A stretch of DNA of 64,000 nucleotides from Quercus robur (Eukaryota; Streptophyta; Magnoliopsida; Fagales; Fagaceae): NCBI RefSeq assembly GCF_932294415.1, contig NC_065545.1:22615357-22679356 (forward strand). Direction: 5' to 3'. Under the pieces are notes generated by a model that saw only the letters and a program-made list of their open reading frames with translations, made no database searches and had not been told where the DNA came from. This document shows, in pieces, positions 1 through 9,286 of this stretch (position 1 is its first letter; every line of letters begins with the position of its first letter). The position numbers and the translations under genes are program-made.

Positions 1-111
1 ATGCAAGGCCTTGGTTCTGTCCATTACTTGTAAGATTTCTTTTTTGTACTTGGTTTCCCCATAGGTTTGGGTCCGAGGACCATGCAATGCCTTGGTTCTG
101 TCCATTACTTG
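1..111. repeat. 30-bp direct repeat in retroelement leader
   Basis: Positions 1-30 and 82-111 are the same 30-mer with one mismatch (position 7 of the unit), 81 bp apart. The array may continue outside the window. Confidence 0.8.
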
Positions 112-329
112 TTGGAGATCAGCCCCTAGACCATGGCAGGGGGGATTTGGCCTGAAGCCGGAAGCCCCTAGAGCTGTCTGCGCTGTTGACACTGCAGGGT
201 GTAGCCCCTAGCAAAAATTCGGGTCGGAGCAACGACGGCATGTCGCCGGAGATGGAGGGAATTCCACAAACCTTAGCTGGCTAGAGAGTTGACTCAAACA
301 CTTCTTACGCCAACGCGCAAGCCTTCCCA

Positions 330-341
330 CAGACGGCGCCA
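330..341 (-). other. tRNA primer-binding site, tRNA-Asp-like
   Basis: The minus-strand sequence TGGCGCCGTCTG lies two bases inside the LTR end. The first eight bases match the complement of a plant tRNA-Asp 3' end. This fixes the element's orientation as minus. Confidence 0.65.
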
Positions 342-343
342 AT

Positions 344-1104
344 TGTGGGGACACAAAATCTTCAACGGCCCAACATCGGTGTTGGGCTCGCACACGGGAA
401 GTCCCCCACAATAATATTTGTAGAGAGTGGGCTTGAAAGGCCAGCGTTGGATCACAGGGAGACATTTCGGGCCGGACTATAGATGAACCGATATGAAAAA
501 GAGCTTCGGGCTGGATATTCAGGCCCTTCAACCTTGTATCTAGGAGGATTTGGCTCCTCAGATCATGTCCGAGGAATGATGGTGCTGTCCTCGGTTACCC
601 GCCGGAGGGTTTTTGTGTGGTGTCCGGCATATATTATCCAGGCATTCTCCTTCATCAAGTCTTTCTCCAGAAGCTAGATGGGAGCCCCCCTTTCCTTTGG
701 TCACATAACATTCTCTTTTATACTAGTCTACGTTTGTTGTCCTTCGTCCACGTGTAGGGTCGATCTTTCTAGGACAGCTATCTGTCCCATCAGTTTAATC
801 CCAAAGATTGCTGGAGATGATCCATAAAGCCTAAGATCCCGGCCCTGTTAGGGGCAGTGTCATGTCAGGGAAGGGTATTAAAGACAACTTCCCCAGGATA
901 TTTTCTGATCTTTCCAACTTACTCGTATTCCATTTCTATCCATGAGGTTTTGGACCTGCCGAGGACGAAACCGTCCTCGGCTATGTCTTCGGGCTACTTT
1001 TTATGTATCCTAGTTTCGAGCTTGGGCCCTGGCCTCCTTCCGTTTAAGACCGGTAGGCTTCCCATAAGCATGTGGGCCGGACCCATAAACTATTGGACCC
1101 CACA
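344..1104 (-). repeat. 5' LTR of minus-strand gypsy-type element
   Basis: Begins TG and ends CA on either strand, with 7-bp inverted ends TGTGGGG/CCCCACA. It contains repeated CCTCGG/CCGAGG-type blocks (around 545-600 and 955-985). Two apparent open frames here are not coding. Confidence 0.8.
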
Positions 1105-1955
1105 AATATATATACACACACACACATAGATTTTGATTTTGCTAATAAAATATATATAATACAAGTATTTTAGTAATATGTATGTGCATTTTGTTTAATT
1201 AATTATTTTCATCTACTCAATTTGTGTGTTTAGAATTTAGATAAACTTTAAATCTAGTTTATTTTTATAAAAAAATTGAATGTATAATCTTTAAAACTTT
1301 TGTAATTACAACTGTAATTTTTTATTTATATTTTCAAAATAAAAATAAACACAAAAATTGAGATAAACACATAAATTTCTAGCTTATTTTCTAAATAGGG
1401 TCATCGTTATCATTATTATTTCTCTATTTAACGTCTCTTAAATTGACAACATTTCTATCTCATAATAGACAATATCATTGTAATGTTTTTTCAATAAAAA
1501 AAAAAAAGTAATGATTTGATTTTTTAATGATTAAATTATAATATATAAAAAAAAAAGTAAATAACTAAACTAGATTTGAATCATTCTAAAACCTCACTTT
1601 AGAAATATATATATATATATATATATATTTTTTAATAGAAAAAAAGAATTTTCATGTATTTGAAAATAACAAAAGTATTTTTAGTAGAAAGTAAAACTTT
1701 ATCCAAGGTGAGTTTAAATGCAAAGTTTGACCGAGCAAAAGAATATTCGAACCATAAAAAGCATAAAAAAGAGCTGTCCCGAAGAAAGAAGTGCCTTAAA
1801 CGTTGCAGCTGGCGTCACCTAGCACGCCAGCCTTGACACCGACACCAATAACCTCAAAATCCGCTCAAACCCACCGTATAAAAACCCCACAAAATTTTAT
1901 AAAATAATAATACCCACAATAACCCCAACACGTTTTTTTTTTTTTTTGTTTCCTC
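1105..1955. other. AT-rich intergenic and bZIP upstream region
   Basis: No gene seen. It holds a short AC run (about 1114-1126), an (AT)n tract at about 1605-1630 and A-runs near 1495-1508 and 1545. Another TATAAAAA lies at 1877-1884. Confidence 0.6.
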
Positions 1956-1962
1956 TATAAAA
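1956..1962 (+). promoter_or_regulatory. Probable TATA box of the bZIP gene
   Basis: TATAAAA at 1956-1962 would place transcription start near 1985-1995, giving a leader of about 390 nt. That leader carries the conserved uORFs and excludes an upstream ATG at 1979. The position is inferred, and the TATAAAAA at 1877 is an alternative. Confidence 0.5.
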
Positions 1963-2128
1963 CCACAATTCCACGCATATGTTTATCTTCTTTGCTTTCA
2001 CTTTTCAACCACTACTATTCTCCGCCTCCATTGTTATCGTTTTTATCTCTATCTTCAAAAACCCAAAAGCCCTATCAGTTCTAAGCTCTTCAATTTGAAA
2101 TCTAGGGTATTCGATTCCGATTTTCTCA

Positions 2129-2149
2129 ATGAATTTAGTTTTTCTATGA
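2129..2149 (+). CDS. Small leader uORF (6 codons) overlapping the sucrose-control uORF
   Basis: ATG at 2129, stop TGA at 2147-2149. The stop overlaps the ATG at 2146 of the next uORF (ATGA). Overlapping short uORFs in front of the conserved one are usual in S1-group bZIP leaders. Too short to assign a function by itself. Confidence 0.5.
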   Translation: MNLVFL

Positions 2150-2232
2150 CACACACCATCCTCATGCGTCGAATTCGATTGCTTCATTCGTTTTCCGTTG
2201 TATTTCTCTACTGGTTCTACGTGTTTTCATGA
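2146..2232 (+). CDS. Conserved sucrose-control peptide uORF (SC-uORF), 28 aa
   Basis: A 28-residue reading frame in the bZIP leader ends in SFSVVFLYWFYVFS before TGA at 2230-2232. This C-terminus is the hallmark of the conserved uORF of group S1 bZIP mRNAs. In the known family, the nascent peptide stalls ribosomes when sucrose is high and so represses translation of the main bZIP frame. The start is either 2146 or the in-frame ATG at 2164, and no earlier in-frame ATG was found. A three-codon frame ATGAACTAG (2229-2237) overlaps its stop. The main frame begins 150 nt downstream. The identity of the peptide is seen directly; the regulation is known from the family and inferred here. Confidence 0.93.
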   Translation: MTHTILMRRIRLLHSFSVVFLYWFYVFS

Positions 2233-2382
2233 ACTAGATCTAAATCCCTAAATCTTTGATTTTGATTTTATTTCTCTTTAAGCCTGATCTTTGTTTTTAA
2301 TTTTGTAGTCTAACTCTTTAGAAACCCTAATTTTCATAGATTTTGACAAATTCGTTCGGAAGAAAAAAAGAATTTGTAATTA

Positions 2383-2823
2383 ATGGCTTCGATTCAACGA
2401 CCTGCGAGTTCGGGATCCGGATCTGGATCTGGATCTGGATCGGATGTGGCGATTGACGAGAGGAAGAGGAAGAGGATGCTGTCGAATCGCGAATCGGCGA
2501 GGCGATCTCGGATGAGGAAGCAGAAGCAGCTGGAGGATCTGACGGACGAGGTGACTCGGTTGCAGCTCTCGAATCGCGATCTGATGCAGAAGATCAACGC
2601 CAAGGAGCAGAACTACGGGGCGATCGAATCCGCCAATAACGTTCTCAGAGCTCAGCATGCGGAACTCACAGATCGCTTGCGATCCTTGAACTCGGTGCTT
2701 CAGATGATGGAAGAAATGAGTGGATTCTCCGTGGATATTCCGGAGATTCCTGATTCTATGATGAACCCATGGCAGCTCAACCGTCCGATCCAGCCGATCA
2801 TGGCTGATATGTTCATGCCTTGA
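2383..2823 (+). CDS. bZIP53: Group S1 bZIP transcription factor, bZIP53-like (146 aa)
   Basis: Single-exon frame, as usual for S1 bZIPs. Residues 11-21 are a Ser/Gly repeat encoded by a GGATCT hexamer run. The basic region follows, with the N-x7-R signature (N35 to R43, core NRESARRSR). The zipper has heptad positions L53, L60, L67, K74, I81, L88, L95 and L102. The C-terminus ([14 protein letters not shown] and a final ADMF) resembles bZIP53 more than bZIP11 or bZIP44, and the length matches bZIP53. The family binds ACGT/ACTCAT elements as heterodimers with group C bZIPs. It controls proline/asparagine metabolism and seed or starvation genes in the nucleus. The leader carries the sucrose-control uORF, so translation is probably sugar-repressed. 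No defect seen. Confidence 0.93.
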   Translation: MASIQRPASSGSGSGSGSGSDVAIDERKRKRMLSNRESARRSRMRKQKQLEDLTDEVTRLQLSNRDLMQKINAKEQNYGAIESANNVLRAQHAELTDRLRSLNSVLQMMEEMSGFSVDIPEIPDSMMNPWQLNRPIQPIMADMFMP

Positions 2824-3180
2824 TCAATAATCCTATCCATCGGTCTCTGATCTTTCATTGTTAGTAGAAGTCGGTTTTGTGGTGATGAGTCATTGTAATG
2901 GTGTTTAATAATTTGGGGTTGTGCTATGTAGAAAAGGCTTGATATGTTAAAATTGTTATGGAAGGTCGTTTGGATTTCTCATTGGGTTTGTATTTTGTAG
3001 ATGATGTAGTAGTAGTAGTAGTAGTTTGTTTTATCATTTTAATCAAATGTGTTTTTATGTTTTATGTACTCCAGTTATTATTATGGATTGTTGGGTTGTG
3101 GATGCGTTTTGGATTTCAATCTCTAAAAGCTTTGTATGTTGTTGTTTCAATTTGGTTCGCTTAGCATTTTATTCCCAATG

Positions 3181-3212
<32 letters not shown>

Positions 3213-3674
3213 GTTTTTTATTGTTTTTGAATCTAGGAATGCCCTAAAACTTTTTTTTTTTTTTTTTTAAGCTCTTGACTCTTGTAAATCTAATTTGTGA
3301 TCACATTGATGGTTATCATGTTCCTGGATTTTCTCTCTTTATTATGTTTAAGGAAACACGGACACTTTTTATTTGGGGTTCCGTTTCTGTGCTTCTTCTT
3401 CTTCTTAGTTTATGTTCGTGTCCGAGCTTCTTAGTTGATGGGTTTGTTTCTGTTTAACAAAATATGCTCATCATTCTGAGATTCCCATTTTTGGGGTTGG
3501 ATGAGATTGTCAGGTTTTCTTGTTTCATTAGAGCTATTTTCACTAATTTTGATATACAAGACCCTCAAATTTTCAACCCTCCTCGTAGATCTTGAAATTC
3601 TCAAGTAAATGTTTGATGAATGTAATAAATATTTAAGCTTGGAATTTGATAAGGAAATATGGTTTATTGACTTA

Positions 3675-3977
3675 GGGTGGGTTTGGATCCCCGGAGTTTT
3701 GCTTTTGAGTTTTGTTTTGTTTTGTTTTTTTTTTTCTATTTTTTCTACACGTGTTTCAGGAGACAAGTGCAACAGTGGAGTATTGTTCAGTACTGTTTAG
3801 CCGTGTTTTTTTTGACATTTCGCTCGTGCACTGTTTATAGACCTATAAATTTCATTTTTTATCAATTTTTTTATTAAAAATGAGTCCTATAATATTATTC
3901 ACACATTTAAAAATTATTTTACTACTATAATATTTTCAATTTTCAATTTTAACAAAATAAGTTCTATCCAAACAAAC
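3675..3977. mobile_element. MITE-like element with GTTTGGAT ends
   Basis: The left end GGGTGGGTTTGGATCC and the right end (reverse complement TGTTTGTTTGGATAG) share an inverted GTTTGGAT core. The interior has CAGTACTGTT-type motifs shared with the elements at 4638-4937 and 50966-51165. Exact ends and target duplication are not resolved. Confidence 0.45.
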
Positions 3978-4637
3978 AGTTTCATTCGTCAGTCTTCCTG
4001 CTTGATAGGATTCCCCACCTAAAAGTTTTTGACTGCGTTTCAAGTGGATTCAATGTGAGAAAAATGAGACACGGAAAGAATCTTTCTTCCAGGTGTTTAT
4101 CCGAGAAAATGCGATTATCAAACGCAAGCAAGAAAATTTGGAAAATTCAGCTATTTCGTGATAAGCAATTGCGTAAGCAACCTTCACTTCTAGCTGTAAT
4201 GTTTCTAGTCTTGTCTATAAAACATATTAACGTCATGATCTCCACCGAAGCCAATTGGAAAATGGCTCATCATCATAATTGAATATTCTCCACAAATCAA
4301 ATTAAAATATGAATTTCATAGGCAGCCATTGTCGGAGGTGGGAGTGGAATGGATATACCTAACACCTTTCGCATCTTTTCTTAAACAGAGAACCATGGTC
4401 CATGACCTATGCCACAGTCTCAACATATTTTGGCAACTTTTAAACATAATTCTAGTGGCAACATATTTTTTCTATGTGCGTGTGCAATTTGGCGCTTTTT
4501 TTATAATCCATCTTTTTTTTTTGGGGGAGGGGGGGGGGGGGGGGGTGTTGGTGGTGAATAGGCTCTTACACTCTCCTCATACCATACCCCAATCTCCTCC
4601 ACTCATTTATAAATGAAAATCCTCCGTCCTATATTAA

Positions 4638-4937
4638 GGATCCGTTTGGATACAACTTATTTTTATTGAAACTGAAAACTGAAAACTGAAAACACGGTAG
4701 CAAAATAATTTTTAAATGTGTAAATAGTACCGTGAGACCCATTTTTAATATATATTTTTTTTTTCTGATGAACAGTGCACAAACAGTAGTGAACAATGCA
4801 CAAGCAGTACATGAACAGTACCATTGATGCGCATTGTTGGATCTAGAATGGTCAACAACTGCAGCTGGGAAAAAAGAAAAAAGAGGAAAACGCACAAATA
4901 AGAAAACGTAGATGCGCAAACGTGGATCCAAACACAC
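4638..4937. mobile_element. MITE-like element with GTTTGGAT ends
   Basis: Left end GGATCCGTTTGGATAC, right end reverse complement TGTGTTTGGATCCACG. The interior contains reiterated GAACAGTA/AAACAGTA motifs and GAAACTGAAAACTGAAAAC. Noncoding. Confidence 0.5.
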
Positions 4938-5191
4938 AATAAGAGTTCAATTTTATACTTCAATTTTTATAATTCTCTTTTTCTTTTCTTATAAGATAAT
5001 TAAAATTAAAAAAAAAAAAATCAAACACACACAAAACTATAACTTATGGAATATAGAGCACAAAAAATTTGGACATGATTTTTAATCATAAATTTTAATT
5101 CTAATTGAAAATTTCAGATATATGATTTATGCTTTAAAAAAAAAAATTGAAACCACACGTGTCTATATATTTAGAAATTATACTTCATATT

Positions 5192-6587
5192 TGTTAGGAT
5201 ATGTGCCCTTTAAATCCTATTATATAATGCTATGTATGTTATTATGTTGTGATTAATAAAGTTGTTTTATTATTATCTAAAATAATGGTAACATCAATAT
5301 TTGGACATTATCATATAGTCCATAGGATATATAGTATGTGATTTAGTCACAGAAGATATAAATCACAAATTCTTTGTAAATTCAGAATTTTAGTTCATAG
5401 TCGGTGATGAAATTGGGCATTTCATCTGCGAAAACTATAATATATCAACTAAGATAATTTGTCTTGATCATGAAAGTGGAGATTTCTAGTTGATATGTTT
5501 TAAGTGTTAAGACATATTGAACTAGACCGTTGTGAGATTTATTCTTCTACTAACGACTGTCAAATGAATAATAAATCTCACAACTTATATTTACATGAAC
5601 TCTAAATCCTGAGAGAATAATGAACCAGATCATGAAGTGTAGGCTGCTTTGATATATCAGGAGTGAGATTTAAAGTCACGATCAAAACCTCAGTATGTTT
5701 GGTAGTCACATTTAATATTGAAGGAACATATATTCTTAAGATGAAATTCATAATCTCTTAACGGAGATATAAAATATTCCCTTGATATAAGTTTAATGGG
5801 TTTGATTATTTAGAGTGTTAGGTCTAACCACTTTAGTAAGAAGTTACTAAAGTATATATTTATGAAATTGGATTTCATAAATATATGATGAATAACTTAA
5901 AAGATTAAACCGGGTACTCAATGATTAAGATGTAGTAATCTTTAAAATGACAATCAACATTCATGACTTTGTATTACTACAAATATTTTAATGAAGGGAT
6001 TGAATGTATAATAAAGTCTTGGGATATAATTTATTAATAAGGCCTAGAGTGCAATTATATTTATATAGTGGTATTAAATATAATTAATGGTAATTTTGGG
6101 CTTGTTGAGAGTTGATAGAAAGGCCTAAAACCCATTGGAGTCAGTGTCTTATTTGTCCATTTTGGTTCCACTCCAAGCCACATATTAAAACCCAATTGGA
6201 ATGACCTAAAAGGTTAGCCAAATTAGATAATCAGTTATATATAATGAGAGAAATATACAGAATTTTGTAATGCATAATAATATATGAAATGATGTGTATG
6301 TGAGTGTAAGCCACTCTCTTATTCTCCCTTGAACACATACGTATAAACTGATTGAGAGACCACACTTCTTGGGTATAAGTGGAATTGGAGTGAAAATTAA
6401 AAGTGTTTCCAAGTACTTCTAATCTTTGGTTTTGAATTTCACTGCACCAAGATACGTTCTCTTGTTCTTAAATTCTGAAATTTACATAGTATATGTTATC
6501 AATTGCGAATGAAGTAAATCCATTAATTTTCCACTGTGTATGTTTTGTATGAGATACAAAACTGTATTTTCATGTATTTTTTCAATA
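5192..6587 (+). repeat. 5' LTR of copia element
   Basis: Starts TGTTAGGATATG and ends TTTTTTCAATA. The terminal CA of the 3' LTR is TA here, a single substitution. 1396 bp. Confidence 0.93.
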
Positions 6588-6589
6588 AT

Positions 6590-6600
6590 TGGTATCAGCG
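6590..6600 (+). other. Primer-binding site (initiator tRNA-Met type)
   Basis: TGGTATCAGCG two bases after the 5' LTR closely matches the TGGTATCAGAGC primer site of plant copia elements, with G-for-A-type changes near the end. Confidence 0.85.
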
Positions 6601-6914
6601 TGGTCTTCTATTTCGAATTTGTATAACATGTTTTGTGAGTTTTGGAATCAAAGACAGTAATTTCATAATGTTAGAAGATTCTACAATCAATTTTCTGCAT
6701 GATTATTGAAATTATTGTCTGATAAAATTTGATATTGATGTTATGATGTTGTTTAAGTTTGATATTAAGTATGTTAGATTGAACTTTAAGACTATAGCAT
6801 CAATGAAATTCAGTTTCAATCTCAATCTCATTCTAATGTGATCAAGAAACTATGTTTGTTCAAGTGAAACGTCAAAAACGATTACCAAAAAAATTTGAAA
6901 AATTTTCAGTTTCA

Positions 6915-7170
6915 TGAGTTTCAACTGATCGAGAATTCCCTTCGATCGATCGAATGTTCCTCTCGATTGATCGAACAGGAATCAAGAATCGATCGAGTCA
7001 ACCCGAGACTTTGTGATAATTTTCTTCAATTTTTCTACCGATTGAAAATTCCTTTCGATCGATCAAATTTACCTTTCGATCGATCGAATAGGAATCGAGA
7101 GTCGATCGAGTCATCCAAAAACTTCAAAATGAATTTGTTGAACATTTTGATCGATCGGGAAATACCTTCG
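6915..7170. repeat. GATC-rich degenerate repeat in copia leader
   Basis: Many copies of CGATCGATCGAA-type palindromic blocks, arranged as two or three diverged units (about 6925-7000, 7045-7110, 7150-7185). The alternating GATCG open frame here is a by-product, not a gene. Confidence 0.75.
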
Positions 7171-7351
7171 ATCGATCGAATGAACTATTTTTTGAAATTT
7201 CACTAAGTGTTAAAACATAGATGAAGTGCAAGGCTATGTGTGATGAGATTACACATGATTTCTAATTAAAAAACTTTCTTTTAAAATATCTAGTGGGAGA
7301 GAGATACAAGGGTTAGATCTCATGGCCTCCATTATCGGTTCATAGTAATGT

Positions 7352-7521
7352 GGGTAAGTACCTCATCTTGTGTATATGCCTCGTGATCCCAAAGGAGGGT
7401 GTTTACTTCATAGTACTACAAGATTGAACTTACATGTTTAAAATAATGTAAACAAGCATCTCGTCTTGGCGTATATGCCTCATGATCCCAAAGGAGGGTG
7501 TTTTGTTTCATGGTACTACAA
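7352..7521. repeat. Two diverged tandem copies in copia leader
   Basis: A roughly 70-75-bp unit containing GTATATGCCTC and GATCCCAAAGGAGGGTG is present at about 7352-7421 and 7447-7521. A third CCCAAAGGAG lies near 7606. Confidence 0.75.
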
Positions 7522-7860
7522 GTTTAAACACAATAAGGTAGATGAAATGTGACTACACATGATTCTAGATAATGGTGTACACTAAACTAAGTGTAATGTT
7601 AACCTCCCAAAGGAGCTATGTCATTATTTACTTAGAGGCTAAAGTTAGTACGGCATATTATTAGTGTTTGATAAGAGTTATCATGATAACACTAATAATG
7701 AGAATAGTTCTCAGTCAATCATGATATTTATAATATACTTCCTACCAAAGAATTATAGACATGGATTGGGTTGTCGTTGCATATTTTATGTTATGGTTTT
7801 ATTAAGATTCCATACTATATGTTTATATGCTAAATTGATAATGTCCGGTTTACTTATTAT

Positions 7861-9248
7861 TGATGCCCACTTTGGCAAGGAGGCCCAATAACAGGAAGAA
7901 GCCTAACAATATGGGAGGAAAAGAGTTAGTAAATTGAGAAGAAAACCTTTAAGCCTAAATGACAGGAATAATAAACCATAGGCCTAAAAATAGCAAAAGG
8001 ACCCCAAAGAAAGCAGATGAGCCCTCAAGTCATGGCAAACGCATGAACAGTAGACAAACCATGGACACACATGGAAGTGGAGCACGCACAAGGTTTAGGC
8101 ACCACCAACTTGCACCCAGCCAATATAGGAATGGTGGGCCATGGGTTAGAGGTAAGATAGGGTATGGTCTGGCGGTGGGGAGAAGGGGAGAGCGTATTCT
8201 GGGATTCCCACTCAAACTCTTTTGGGGGAAATGTCCTGCTGGGATGACATGCCACCCAAAAAAGGGAAAGATGAGTTGGAATCACTAGGTACATGCCATA
8301 AGGGATAGTGAGAGAGAATACCCACTTTTATCCGGATAGGAATGCCATGGTGAACAAGAAAACAAAATAAGACTCTTTGTCTGGGAATGGGATATGGCAT
8401 GGCCAGCACAAGTAAGTGGTGATGGCTGGGCAGTTGACAGACCAGTGGGCAGTCTGGAAAGGACACCCACACCAAGACAAAAGCGGTTAAGGGGTAATAT
8501 AGTAAAAATTCGACACAGCAGGCAGTATAAAAGGTACCTCAGCCGTGCACAGGGGGATAGAAGGAGGGAACAAGAGAGTGAAAGATAAAGTAGAAAACTT
8601 AGAAAGGAAAAAAGGAATTAGAAAGAAAAGAAAAACGGAGAGTAAGCAAGAGTGTGACAGTGGGCATGTACCAATAGGCTATTCTCTTCTCTCCCTTTAA
8701 AAGCCTACCTTCTAGTAAGGATTGAGGAATCTAAGGATAAGCCATTTAGGCTCATTCTCTCAAAGTGGGTAATTTCTGTGGTAGGATTTTCCTGTGAGAT
8801 TGCCCACATTGAAGAGTGGTTCCCTTCTTGGACTTAACTCCGTAGAGAAATCAAGCATGACAAATTGACTATTTTTACTTTATTTTATTGATTAAGTATT
8901 AATGTGATTTCCTTTCTTTATTGTTATCATTTTATTTATGTTGCATTTATATTATTGCATTGCTTCTTCCTTTATTAAGATCATCATTTAGTATTTTCTG
9001 TGTTCAGATTGACAGTGAGCATATTCTTTTTATTGCTCATATTACACCTGCTTGCCATGACTCTTTTGTAATAGTTTCCTCTGCTATGGGCATGTGACCA
9101 AGGTTTTAGCGAAGAGACTTTAGTTTGTGCACAAGTTGGCTTGGGGTGTGTTGTAGTCAAGCCAGTCCTGACTCTCCTACCCAGAACCATTGGGCCATAG
9201 TGTGGCAGAAGGTAGTCCAGCCCGCAGTTGCGAAAAAGGCCCACCACA
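7861..9248 (+). mobile_element. Insertion in copia leader, solo-LTR-like (TG...CA)
   Basis: 1388 bp starting TGATGCCCAC and ending GCCCACCACA. It is flanked immediately on both sides by CTTATTAT (7853-7860 and 9249-9256). Removing one repeat and the insert joins the copia leader smoothly up to the gag ATG at 9287. TG/CA ends and a TATA-like TTTAAAAG near 8697 suggest a solo LTR, but an 8-bp duplication is longer than usual for LTR elements. The repeat could be partly chance in AT-rich sequence. The strand is not certain. No coding frame supported. Confidence 0.6.
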
Positions 9249-9286
9249 CTTATTATATTCATGTTTGTTATTTTCATATTTAAATC

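Larger units (their letters stand above)
1..1104 (-). mobile_element. Ty3/gypsy-type LTR retrotransposon, 5' end only, cut by window edge
   Basis: Read on the minus strand, a 761-bp LTR (1104 to 344) is followed after two bases by a primer-binding-site-like TGGCGCCGTCTG and then by about 330 bp of leader that runs out of the window at position 1. The termini TGTGGGG and CCCCACA form a short inverted repeat. The TGGCGCC start resembles the tRNA-Asp 3' end used by many plant gypsy elements, so the gypsy call rests on that and not on a protein domain. No gag or pol is visible. Adjacent flanks are AT-rich, and no target duplication can be tested because the other LTR is outside the window. Confidence 0.75.
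2824..5186. other. bZIP 3' region and intergenic DNA
   Basis: No gene supported. Poly(T) tracts lie at about 3180-3206 and 3250-3270, and a G-run at about 4523-4546. Two MITE-like elements are listed separately. Small open frames here come from low-complexity sequence. Confidence 0.6.

Noticed and set aside
857..1129. 90-codon plus-strand frame
   Set aside because: Lies inside the gypsy LTR and has no family resemblance.
1979..2098. 39-codon uORF ahead of the conserved bZIP uORF
   Set aside because: Its ATG is only 17-23 bp downstream of the likely TATA box, so it is probably upstream of the transcription start.
2380..2658. Open frames on the minus strand across the bZIP gene
   Set aside because: They mirror the Ser/Gly hexamer repeat and the Arg/Lys-rich basic region of the real plus-strand gene.
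6895..7206. 103-codon frame of repeating Ile-Asp-Arg-type residues
   Set aside because: Generated by the GATCGATC repeat of the copia leader.
6915..7521. CRISPR-like or regulatory array
   Set aside because: Repeats are degenerate, unevenly spaced and lie in a retrotransposon leader of a eukaryote.
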